From Acidovorax sp. GBBC 1281 (GTDB taxonomy: Bacteria; Pseudomonadota; Gammaproteobacteria; Burkholderiales; Burkholderiaceae_C), in assembly GCF_028473645.1 (NCBI RefSeq), contig NZ_CP097269.1, positions 3,986,001 through 4,050,000 on the forward strand: a stretch of DNA of 64,000 nucleotides, read 5' to 3'. Position numbers and translations under genes: made by a program. Positions 19,544 to 27,544 of this stretch are shown in pieces; the stretch's first letter is position 1, and every line of letters begins with the position of its first letter. Below the pieces are notes generated by a model that was not told where the DNA came from, did not search any database, and saw only the letters and a program-made list of their open reading frames with translations.

Positions 19544-19720
19544 GGACGGCTCTTCGGACAAGGTAGATGGCAGGGATGGACAGCGCCGGACCTTAGCGGG
19601 CCCGCATGACAAGTTGATGGCGCTCGCGGCCCGGCATTTTGCAGGGAAATTTCAAACATTCCAAAAGGTGGAATTTCGCTATAGTGGCCGCCCCAACAAC
19701 ATCTCGGAGGTTTTTCCGCC

Positions 19721-21028
19721 ATGCGCACCTTGATCCAACAGATTGCGGCCATTCCCCTGATGGCCCTCATGGCCACCAGCGCCTGGAGCCACGGACCGGG
19801 CCACGGCCCTGGCGGAGGCAACGGCAGCCCGCCGCGCGAAGTCGTCGGCTACTTCACCTCGTGGGGCATCTATGCGCGCAACTTCAAGGTCAAGGACCTG
19901 GTCGCCCAGGGAGGCGTTCCCGCGGTGACCACCATCAATTACGCGTTCGGCAACGTTCAGCCCGCGCAGGCCGGCGGCGCCGGCCCGGTGGTCTGCCAGC
20001 TGGGAGATGCCTACGCCGACGTGGAGCGCGCCTGGGCCGCCGAAGAGAGCGTGGACGGCCAGGCGGTCGATGCCAGCCAGCCGCTGCGCGGCAACTTCCA
20101 GCAGCTGCTCGCACTCAAGCGGGCCTACCCCGGCACCAAGGTCCTGATCGCACTGGGCGGCTGGAACGGATCGAAATGGTTCTCCGATGCCGCGCTCACC
20201 GCCGAATCCCGCAGCGCGCTGGTCACTTCCTGCATCGACCTGTTCATCAAGGGCCGGACCGACGGCAGCACCGCGGGCAACGGGCCGGCCGCCGGCGTGT
20301 TCGACGGCATCGACATCGACTGGGAATACCCGGCCGCGGAAGGCGCCGAGGGCAACACCGTTCGGCCCGAAGACACCCGCAACTTCACGCTGCTGCTGCA
20401 GGAGTTCCGCCGCCAGCTCGACGCGGTCGATCCGCAGCTGCGCCTGACCATCGCCGCGCCAGCCGGCCCGCAGACCGCCGCCAAGATCGAACTGGCCGAG
20501 GTGGCCCGGTCGCTCGACTTCATCAACGTGATGGCGTATGACCTGCACGGCGCCTGGGAAAGCACCACCAACCACCAGGCCGCGCTCGCGCCGAACCCGA
20601 ACGACCCGGCCCGCGCGCAGAAACTCTCGGTGGTCGAGACCGTGGGCAGATACCTGCAGGCGGGCGTGCCCGCGCACAAGATCGTCGTCGGGGCGCCGCT
20701 GTATTCGCGCGGCTGGACGGGCGTGACCAACGCCCAGCGCGGCCTGTACCAGCCGGCCACGGGCATTCCCGCCGGCACGTACGAGGCGGGCATCGAGGAC
20801 TACCAGACCCTCCAGGCCAAGCCGGGCTTCACCCGCTACTGGGATGCCCATGCGCGCTCGGCCTGGCTGTTCGACGGCACCACGTTCTGGACCTTCGACG
20901 ATGCGCAGACCCTGCGCGAGAAGGCGCGCTTCGTAAAGCTGGCCCACCTGCGCGGCATGATGTTCTGGGAGCTGTCGGGCGATGGCGGCGAGCTGGTGCG
21001 CGCCGTGGGCGACGAACTCTCGCGCTGA
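19721..21028 (+). CDS. Secreted GH18 chitinase
   Basis: 435 residues. A signal peptide (MRTLIQQIAAIPLMALMATS up to about residue 23) is followed by a His/Gly-rich stretch and a family 18 TIM barrel. The catalytic motif FDGIDIDWEYP (DxxDxDxE, Glu as proton donor) lies near residues 202-212; SxGG (IALGGWNGS) and MAYDLHG are also present. It hydrolyses chitin or related GlcNAc polymers outside the cell, probably via type II secretion. Followed by a strong terminator. Confidence 0.93.
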   Translation: MRTLIQQIAAIPLMALMATSAWSHGPGHGPGGGNGSPPREVVGYFTSWGIYARNFKVKDLVAQGGVPAVTTINYAFGNVQPAQAGGAGPVVCQLGDAYADVERAWAAEESVDGQAVDASQPLRGNFQQLLALKRAYPGTKVLIALGGWNGSKWFSDAALTAESRSALVTSCIDLFIKGRTDGSTAGNGPAAGVFDGIDIDWEYPAAEGAEGNTVRPEDTRNFTLLLQEFRRQLDAVDPQLRLTIAAPAGPQTAAKIELAEVARSLDFINVMAYDLHGAWESTTNHQAALAPNPNDPARAQKLSVVETVGRYLQAGVPAHKIVVGAPLYSRGWTGVTNAQRGLYQPATGIPAGTYEAGIEDYQTLQAKPGFTRYWDAHARSAWLFDGTTFWTFDDAQTLREKARFVKLAHLRGMMFWELSGDGGELVRAVGDELSR

Positions 21029-21052
21029 ACGATCACTGCTCGCCCAAGGTGG

Positions 21053-21091
21053 AAGGCCGCTGCCGCCCGTCGGGTCGCAGCGGCCTTTTTT
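21053..21091 (+). terminator. Intrinsic terminator after the chitinase gene
   Basis: AAGGCCGCTGC pairs with GCAGCGGCCTT around a 13-base loop, followed by TTTTT. It separates the chitinase from the TPR-methyltransferase gene. Confidence 0.9.
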
Positions 21092-21243
21092 CAGGCCTGG
21101 GCCGGCCCCGCGCAGGCGTGGTGCAACGCCCTCGTCGCAGCGCGGCCAATGCCCGAACGGGACCCGCAGCGAATCCGGGATAATCGTCCACCCATCCTGA
21201 AGGCGCCGAGCATGCGCGCTTCCCCCTATTTGCCCCTCCCGAC

Positions 21244-22557
21244 ATGAGCGCAACACCCCTCGCAGACCCCAACCGCCAACACCTTGAAACCGCCAGGACG
21301 CAGATCGCCCAGGGCGAACTCCAGAAAGCCGCGCTGACGCTGAACAAGGCCCAGCAGCAGTCCCCCAACGACCCGCGCGTGTTCATGTTGGCGGGCCTGA
21401 TGGCGGAGAAGGCCGGCAACCTGCCCAAGGCGTTCAAGGCGCTGCGCCATGCCGTGGCGATCTCGCCGGACTGGGGCCCTGGCCTGCTGGAACTGGCCCT
21501 GCTGCTGGCGCGCCAGAACCAGTTCGACGAAGCGGTGAGCACCGCGGAGAAGGTTGCCCTGATCGAACCCAACAACTTGGTGGTGCTGGCCGGCGTGATC
21601 GACGTCGCACACCGCGCGGGCCAACTGGACATGGCCGTGCGCCACCTGCGCCGCGGGCTGGAACTCGTGCCGGGCGATGCGCAACTGCGCCGCCAGCTAG
21701 CGCGCGACCTGAGCGGCCAGGGCGCGCACGCCGAATCCGTCGAGCTGTGGAGCGGCCTGATCGCAGAGAACCCGGCCGACACCGAATCGCTGCTCGGCCG
21801 CGTGAAGGCGCACCTTGCCGCGGGCACGCCCGCCCGTGCCGTCGCCGACACCACCACGCTGCTGGAACTGGCCCCTGGCGACTCGGTCTATGCCTACTAC
21901 GCCGCGCTGGCCCATGGCGTGACGCCGAAGCACCAGCCGCCGGAGTTGAACCGCGGCCTCTTCGACAGCCTGGCCGAGATGTACGACCAGCACATGGTGC
22001 GCGGCCTGCGCTACCAGTTGCCCAAGCGCGTGGCGGACAAGATCCTCGAACGCTTTCCGGACAAGAAGCTCAACCTGCTGGACCTGGGCTGCGGCACGGG
22101 CCTGCTCGGCGTGTGCCTGGGCAGGCTGGACGGCTTCCTGATCGGCGTGGACATCTCGATGAAGATGATCGAGCAGGCCGGCCGCCACAACGTGTACGAC
22201 CGCTTCCACCACGTCAACCTGCTCGACGCGCTGCAGGAAACGCCCGACGCCATCTACGACGTGCTGGCCGCGCTGGACGTGTTCATCTACACCGGCGACC
22301 TCACCGAGACCGTTCCCAACGCCCTGCGCATCCTGGTGCCCCAGGGCGAGCTGATCTTCTCGTGCGAGACCTCGGACGAAGCGGGCCCGGACATGGTGCT
22401 GCAGCCCAGCGGCCGCTACGCCCACAAGCGCAGCCACGTGGTGGCGCTGTGCAAGGCAGCGGGCTTCGAGACCGTGGAGGTGGAAGACACCGTGCTGCGC
22501 TACGAGAACAACGCGCCCGTGCAGGGCTTCATCGTCACGGCGCGCAAGGCGGTTTGA
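21244..22557 (+). CDS. TPR-repeat protein fused to a SAM methyltransferase
   Basis: 437 residues. The first half is a run of tetratricopeptide helices (about residues 10-215), and the second is a class I methyltransferase (LLDLGCGTGLLGVCLG near 280, then GVDISMKMIEQA). Two-domain TPR-methyltransferases are known, but the substrate is unclear; the TPR part suggests a protein target or partner. No signal peptide. Followed by a terminator. Confidence 0.85.
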   Translation: MSATPLADPNRQHLETARTQIAQGELQKAALTLNKAQQQSPNDPRVFMLAGLMAEKAGNLPKAFKALRHAVAISPDWGPGLLELALLLARQNQFDEAVSTAEKVALIEPNNLVVLAGVIDVAHRAGQLDMAVRHLRRGLELVPGDAQLRRQLARDLSGQGAHAESVELWSGLIAENPADTESLLGRVKAHLAAGTPARAVADTTTLLELAPGDSVYAYYAALAHGVTPKHQPPELNRGLFDSLAEMYDQHMVRGLRYQLPKRVADKILERFPDKKLNLLDLGCGTGLLGVCLGRLDGFLIGVDISMKMIEQAGRHNVYDRFHHVNLLDALQETPDAIYDVLAALDVFIYTGDLTETVPNALRILVPQGELIFSCETSDEAGPDMVLQPSGRYAHKRSHVVALCKAAGFETVEVEDTVLRYENNAPVQGFIVTARKAV

Positions 22558-22587
22558 CGGCGGGGCGCCCACGGCGCCCCACAAAGA

Positions 22588-22617
22588 AAAAGCGCGGCCG
22601 TTGCCGCGCTTTTTTCA
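22588..22617. terminator. Bidirectional intrinsic terminator
   Basis: AAAAGCGCGG and CCGCGCTTTT with a short loop, flanked by A and T runs. It sits between the converging TPR-methyltransferase and dctM genes and can serve both. Confidence 0.88.
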
Positions 22618-22634
22618 TGCCCTCGTGCGTGGGG

Positions 22635-23918
22635 TCAGAACCCCAGCGCGTGCGGCAGCCAGGTCGAGATGGCCGGCACGAAAGTCAGCAGGATCAGCAC
22701 CGCCAGGTGCGCCAGCAGGAAGGGCGGCAGCTCCCGCGTGAGGGCCGCCAGCGGCACCTTGGTGGCCACCGAGGTCACGAACAGCAGCCCGCCCACGGGC
22801 GGCGTGATCATGCCCAGGGTGAGATTGACGATCACCACCATCGCGAAGTGGATCGGATCGATGCCCAGCGCCGCCGAGATGGGCGCCAGGATCGGCACGA
22901 GGATCATCACGCCCGGCAGCGGCTCCATGAAGATGCCGAAGAGCAGCAGCAGGATGTTCACCGCGATCAGGAAGGTGACGGGCGACAGGTTCCACCCCAC
23001 GATGGTCTCCGCCAGTTGCTGGGGAATGCCTTCGATCGTCAGCACCCAGGCGAAAGCGGCCGACGCGGCCACCACCAGCAGCACCGATGCCGTCAGCAAG
23101 GCCGAGCGCGCGGCGATGTGGGGCAGCGCCTTCCATTCCAGCGTACGGTAGATCCATTTGCCGCAGATGAGCGCATAGAACACCGCCACCACCGACGCCT
23201 CGGTGGGCGTGAAGATCCCGAAGCGGATGCCCACCAGGATCAGCACGACCAGCATCAACGCCGGGATGGCGCGGATGCTGTTGGACAGCATCTCCGCCCG
23301 GCTCGGCCGCGGCTCGCGCGATCGGTAATCGCGGCGCACGCACACGCGCCAGTTGACGAGCGCCATGGCCGCGGCAATCAGCAGCCCGGGCGCGAAGCCG
23401 GCGATGAAGAGCGCCCCCACCGACACCTGCTCGTCCTGCAGCGCATAGATGATCATGATGATCGAGGGCGGAATGATGGGGCCCACGATGGCGGTGCTGG
23501 CGGTGAGCGCCGCCGCGTAGGCGCGCGAATAGCCGGCCTTGTCCATCATCTTGACCATCATCGAGCCGGGCCCCGCCGCATCGGCCAGGGCAGAGCCCGA
23601 GATGCCCGAGAACAGCGTGAGCGACAGGATGTTGGCATGCCCCAGCCCGCCGCGCAGGTGGCCCACGAACTGCGCCGCGAAGCGCAGCAGCACCACGGTG
23701 AGCGCGCCGCCGGACATGATCTCGGCCGCGAGAATGAAGAACGGCACCGCCATCAGCGGGAAGCTGTCGATGCCGGTGAACATCTCCTTGAACACGATCA
23801 GCTGCGGATAGCGCCCGCCCACGAACACTGCGATCGCGGCCGACATGGCCAGCGCGAATGCGACGGGAAAGCCCAGCGCCATCAGGACGATGGCGGAAAC
23901 GAAGAGGGTGATGGCCAT
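22635..23918 (-). CDS. dctM: TRAP transporter large permease (DctM)
   Basis: 427 residues with about 12 hydrophobic segments, normal for DctM. Typical motifs FAGISGSALADAAGPGSM and IVGPIIPPSIIMIIYA are visible. It is the ion-motive subunit of a tripartite ATP-independent periplasmic importer for an organic acid, together with dctQ (20 bases upstream) and dctP. Confidence 0.93.
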   Translation of the reverse strand: MAITLFVSAIVLMALGFPVAFALAMSAAIAVFVGGRYPQLIVFKEMFTGIDSFPLMAVPFFILAAEIMSGGALTVVLLRFAAQFVGHLRGGLGHANILSLTLFSGISGSALADAAGPGSMMVKMMDKAGYSRAYAAALTASTAIVGPIIPPSIIMIIYALQDEQVSVGALFIAGFAPGLLIAAAMALVNWRVCVRRDYRSREPRPSRAEMLSNSIRAIPALMLVVLILVGIRFGIFTPTEASVVAVFYALICGKWIYRTLEWKALPHIAARSALLTASVLLVVAASAAFAWVLTIEGIPQQLAETIVGWNLSPVTFLIAVNILLLLFGIFMEPLPGVMILVPILAPISAALGIDPIHFAMVVIVNLTLGMITPPVGGLLFVTSVATKVPLAALTRELPPFLLAHLAVLILLTFVPAISTWLPHALGF

Positions 23919-23938
23919 GGGTCAGGTCCTTCGGAACA

Positions 23939-24454
23939 TCACAGCGACGCAGCGGACTCGGCGTCCATCTCGTCGGACTCGACATAGCTGCCATGAATCA
24001 CATAGCCCCGGGCCATGAACAGCAGGTGCACGAACAGCAGCAGGAAGCCCACCGGCATCGCCGAATAGATCCAGGCGAACGCGATGTCGGTGGCCGGCGT
24101 GGTCTGGAACCGCGTGGCCCACACATACTGCACCGAGAACCACGCCATCACCAGAAAGAACACGCCCAGCCCCGCCACGATCAGCCCACGCAGCCAGCGC
24201 GCGCCAGTCTGCCCCAGCGTGTGGTGCAGGTTGTCGATGGCCACGTGCCCGCCGAAGCGCAGCACCAGTCCGGCCCCGAGGAACGTGCCCCAGATCATCA
24301 GGTGCCGGGCCACCTCCTCCGCCCAGACGATGGAATCGCCCGTGGTGTAGCGCAGCACCACGTTGGCGAAGACGATGCAGGCCATGGCCAGCAGCAAGAT
24401 GATGAGCAGCCAGCGGTTGCAGGCCACCAGCGCGCGCTTGAATCGGTTCAGCAT
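23939..24454 (-). CDS. dctQ: TRAP transporter small permease (DctQ)
   Basis: 171 residues with four hydrophobic segments and the family motif VWAEEVARHLMIWGTFLGAG. Start MLNRFKRALVACNRW chosen; an upstream in-frame Met would add nine residues. It bridges DctM and the periplasmic binding protein. An intrinsic terminator lies between it and dctP. Confidence 0.9.
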   Translation of the reverse strand: MLNRFKRALVACNRWLLIILLLAMACIVFANVVLRYTTGDSIVWAEEVARHLMIWGTFLGAGLVLRFGGHVAIDNLHHTLGQTGARWLRGLIVAGLGVFFLVMAWFSVQYVWATRFQTTPATDIAFAWIYSAMPVGFLLLFVHLLFMARGYVIHGSYVESDEMDAESAASL

Positions 24455-24504
24455 GGGAGGGAGGGCACCTGCCGGTGCCAATCTATCGGTCGGTCAATCA
24501 CAAA

Positions 24505-24528
24505 GGAAAAAGCCCGGCCAGGCCGGGC
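24505..24528 (-). terminator. Terminator or attenuator between dctP and dctQM
   Basis: On the minus strand GCCCGGCC and GGCCGGGC form a hairpin followed by TTTTTCC. In the dctP-Q-M direction it would stop most transcripts after dctP, giving more binding protein than permease. Confidence 0.75.
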
Positions 24529-24574
24529 AGAGGAAAAGCGCACGCCAGACAGGCTCCGGTCGCGCCGGCCACCA

Positions 24575-25558
24575 TCACTTCGTGCCGGTGATCTGGTCCA
24601 GCGTCTTCTGGCCGAACTTGGTGGCGTATTGCTTGTAGGCGGGCTCCAGGGCCTTCTGGAAGGCCGACTTGTCGACCGACTCCACGACCTGCATGCCGGC
24701 CGCCTTGACGTCTGCCAGGCCCTTTTGCTCCACGTCGTCCACGAACTTGCGCGAGGCCGCCGCACCCGCCTTGGCACCCTGGGTGAAGCTGGCCTTCTGC
24801 GCATCGCTGAGGCTCGACCAGAGGTTGGGCGACACGATCAGCGCCATGGGCGCATAGACGTGGCCGGTCAGCGAAAGGTATTTCTGCACCTGCGGCAGCT
24901 TGGCGGAAACGATCACCGACATCGGATTTTCCTGGCCATCAATAGTGCCCTGCTGCAGCGCACCGATCACCTCGGGCCAAGACATGGGCGTGGGCGAGGC
25001 GCCCAGCGTGCGGAAGGCCGTGATGTGCACGGGGTTCTCGGTCACGCGGATCTTGAGGCCCTTGAGGTCTGCCGGCGTGCTCACCGGGTGCTTGTTGTTG
25101 GTCAGGTGGCGAAAGCCCTGCTCGCCCCAGGCCAGGGCGATCAGGCCCCGGCCCTTGAACTTGCCCAGCAGGTCCTGGCCGAACGGGCCGTCCAGCACCG
25201 CGCGGGCGTGGGCCGTGTCGCGGAACAGGAAGGGAATGTCCACCACGCCCACATCGGGCACGAAGTTGCTGAGGGCGCCGGTGGAGACGATCACCGCTTC
25301 CACGGTGCCCAGCTGCAGGCCTTCGATCAGCTCGCGCTCGCCACCCAGGGCGCTGGAGGGGAACTGCTTGAACTTGAAGGCGCCGTTGGTGCCTTTCTCG
25401 ACCGTGTCGGCCCAGGCCTGGGCGGCCGCGCCGTAATGCGAGTTGATCGCCAGCGCATAGCCGACCTTGATTTCCTTGGCCTGCTGGGCGAACACGGGAA
25501 GGATGGGCAAGCCGGCAACGGCGGCGGCCAGCAACAGGCGGCGGGAAGCAATGCGCAT
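24575..25558 (-). CDS. dctP: TRAP transporter periplasmic binding protein (DctP)
   Basis: 327 residues. A signal peptide ends at about residue 25 (ILPVFAQQ). DctP features follow: the ligand-binding Arg in LKGLKIRVTENPVH and the GQENPMSVIVSAKL region, typical of C4-dicarboxylate-type TRAP receptors. The exact ligand is not predictable. It is first gene of the dctP-Q-M operon. The 112 bases upstream to the HNH gene carry no clear operator. Confidence 0.92.
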   Translation of the reverse strand: MRIASRRLLLAAAVAGLPILPVFAQQAKEIKVGYALAINSHYGAAAQAWADTVEKGTNGAFKFKQFPSSALGGERELIEGLQLGTVEAVIVSTGALSNFVPDVGVVDIPFLFRDTAHARAVLDGPFGQDLLGKFKGRGLIALAWGEQGFRHLTNNKHPVSTPADLKGLKIRVTENPVHITAFRTLGASPTPMSWPEVIGALQQGTIDGQENPMSVIVSAKLPQVQKYLSLTGHVYAPMALIVSPNLWSSLSDAQKASFTQGAKAGAAASRKFVDDVEQKGLADVKAAGMQVVESVDKSAFQKALEPAYKQYATKFGQKTLDQITGTK

Positions 25559-25670
25559 GGAAACGGTCCGATCTGAGCCCCAGGGGGCGTTGTGACAAAG
25601 GAGGCAGGATTATTCCCGCAGCCCCGGCCCCCGGCCCTCGGGGAAAGTACCTGCGAAGGCTTTTTTTCGA

Positions 25671-26228
25671 TCAGTCCAGCAGGCGGGACGATTTGGGCAC
25701 GTGCGCCATCAAAAACTCCATCTGGTCCGCCAGGATGCGGCGGTTGCGCAGGATGAAGTCCTCCCACAGGCTGGGCGCGTAGGGCGCATAGAGCAGCGGC
25801 ATGTGCGCCTGCTCGGGCGTGCGCGGGCCCTTGCGGTGGTTGCAGGGGCGGCAGGCCGTGACCACGTTCATCCAGTGGTCCACGCCCTGGCGCGCATAGG
25901 GCACGATGTGCTCGCGCGTGAGGTCCTCTTCGTGGAAGTGCCCGCCGCAATACGCGCAGACGTTGCGGTCGCGGGCGAAGAGCTTGCCGTTGGTCAGGCT
26001 GGGCTTGAGGTTGAACGGGTTGATGGACGGCACGCCCTTGGTGCCGATGATGCTGTTGACGCCGACGACCGACTGCTCGCCCGTCACGGCGTTGTGGCCG
26101 CCGCGGAACCGGGCGATCTGCGCGCCGGATTCCCAGCGCACCTCGCCCGCGGCATAGTGAATGACCGCCTGTTCCAGCGAAATCCACGATTGGGGCAGCC
26201 CCTGGGCCGACAACTTCAAGACCTTCAC
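25671..26228 (-). CDS. HNH endonuclease-domain protein
   Basis: 185 residues. The start is a GTG six bases after a perfect AGGAGG site; earlier in-frame codons lack one. An HNH fold lies at about residues 90-150: CAYCG, REHIVPYARQG (catalytic His), and CRPCNHRKG, with CxxC pairs that bind zinc. Single chromosomal HNH genes of this type are widespread in Comamonadaceae, and their role (repair, perhaps) is not established. It is divergent from ribF. Confidence 0.85.
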   Translation of the reverse strand: MKVLKLSAQGLPQSWISLEQAVIHYAAGEVRWESGAQIARFRGGHNAVTGEQSVVGVNSIIGTKGVPSINPFNLKPSLTNGKLFARDRNVCAYCGGHFHEEDLTREHIVPYARQGVDHWMNVVTACRPCNHRKGPRTPEQAHMPLLYAPYAPSLWEDFILRNRRILADQMEFLMAHVPKSSRLLD

Positions 26229-26340
26229 AACTCGCCTCCTGGAACAACGATGCACACAAGGATTCGGAACGCTGATGTCTCACGGGCGGCGTGCCAAGGC
26301 CGGCCTGTGGCTCACAATATACTCCGTTCATGACAAATTG

Positions 26341-26390
26341 GCGTCCAGCGCTTGATACACCTGCGCACGGCGCTATCAAAAGTAAAGCAC
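26341..26390. repeat. Dispersed AT-rich repeat, diverged copy upstream of ribF
   Basis: GTCCAGCGCTTGATACAC leader followed at 26372-26388 by GCTAT-N7-AAAGC, the same layout as the copies at 13363 and 53417 with a degraded right arm. It ends four bases before the ribF start codon, so it forms the ribF leader. Confidence 0.5.
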
Positions 26391-26394
26391 TCCG

Positions 26395-27435
26395 ATGAAG
26401 ATCTTTCGAGGCTTCCATCACCCCGACATTGCATCGGCCTGCGCCCTCACCATCGGCAATTTCGACGGCGTGCACCGTGGGCACCAGGCCATGCTGGCGC
26501 TGCTGAACAACGAGGCGGCCCACCGCGGCGTGCCCAGCTGCGTGCTGACGTTCGAGCCCCACCCGCGCGACTACTTCGCGGGCGCCCGCCAGCGCCCCGA
26601 ACTGGCCCCCGCCCGCATCGGCACCCTGCGCGACAAGCTGGACGAACTGCGCCGCTGCGGCGTGCAGCAGACGGTCGTGCTGCCCTTCAACGAACGGCTG
26701 GCCAGCCAGCCGCCGCAGGCGTTCATCGAGGACGTGCTGGTGCGCGGCCTGGGCGCGCGCTACGTGCTGGTGGGCGACGACTTCCGCTTCGGCGCGCAGC
26801 GCGCGGGCGACTACGCCATGCTGGACGGCGCCGGACGCAGCCAGGGCTTCGAAGTGGCCCGCATGAACAGCTACGAGGTGCACGGCCTGCGGGTATCGAG
26901 CTCGGCCGTGCGCGAGGCCCTGGCCGCCGGCCGCATGGAAGACGCCGCGCGGCTGCTGGGCCGGCCCTACGCCATTTCGGGCCACGTGGTGCACGGGCGC
27001 AAGCTCGGCCGTGAGTTGGGCGCCAGCCGCGAGGGCGCCGGCGACGGCTTTCGCACACTCAACCTGCGTTTTGCCCACTGGAAACCCGCTGCGGGCGGCA
27101 TCTTCGTGGTGCGGGTGCACGGCCTGGCTGCCGAGCCCCTGCCGGGCGTGGCCAACCTGGGCGTGCGCCCGTCGCTCGATCCCCGGGACGTGAACGGCGG
27201 CCGCGTGCTGCTGGAGACCCACTGTCTGGACTGGCCCCGCGATCTGGGGGCCGAAGGGGCGTACGGTAAAATCGTCCGCGTGGAACTCCTGCACAAACTG
27301 CACGACGAGCTGAAATACGACAGCTTCGACGCCCTCACCCGCGGCATCGCCAGGGACTGCGATGACGCGCGGGCGTATTTCTCCGCCTCCACGCACGCCG
27401 AGACCCGTCGCCAGACCACGCGCGACCGAATTTGA
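26395..27435 (+). CDS. ribF: Bifunctional riboflavin kinase / FAD synthetase
   Basis: 346 residues. N-terminal nucleotidyltransferase (1-185): [14 protein letters not shown] near residue 19 and SSSAVREAL near 165. C-terminal flavokinase domain: [20 protein letters not shown], then [11 protein letters not shown]. It makes FMN then FAD. No FMN riboswitch-like structure was noticed. It is head of the ribF-ileS-lspA series, the conserved order in betaproteobacteria; ileS follows after 109 bases. Confidence 0.96.
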   Translation: MKIFRGFHHPDIASACALTIGNFDGVHRGHQAMLALLNNEAAHRGVPSCVLTFEPHPRDYFAGARQRPELAPARIGTLRDKLDELRRCGVQQTVVLPFNERLASQPPQAFIEDVLVRGLGARYVLVGDDFRFGAQRAGDYAMLDGAGRSQGFEVARMNSYEVHGLRVSSSAVREALAAGRMEDAARLLGRPYAISGHVVHGRKLGRELGASREGAGDGFRTLNLRFAHWKPAAGGIFVVRVHGLAAEPLPGVANLGVRPSLDPRDVNGGRVLLETHCLDWPRDLGAEGAYGKIVRVELLHKLHDELKYDSFDALTRGIARDCDDARAYFSASTHAETRRQTTRDRI

Positions 27436-27544
27436 CGGTCCCCGTGCCGCAGCGCAGCCCTGCGGCCCCGTCCGCCCCCTCATCTTCTTTCTCTTCCTGC
27501 GTTCCAGGCCATGGCCCGGAACGGCCCGCTCCTTAGGTCTTGCC

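Noticed and set aside
19640..19700. PIP box before the chitinase gene
   Set aside because: One TTCGC is present at 19675 but no partner box 15 bases away; an ordinary promoter with TATAGT at 19680 is more likely.
26229..26394. FMN riboswitch before ribF
   Set aside because: No conserved FMN aptamer elements were seen; the leader consists largely of a dispersed repeat.
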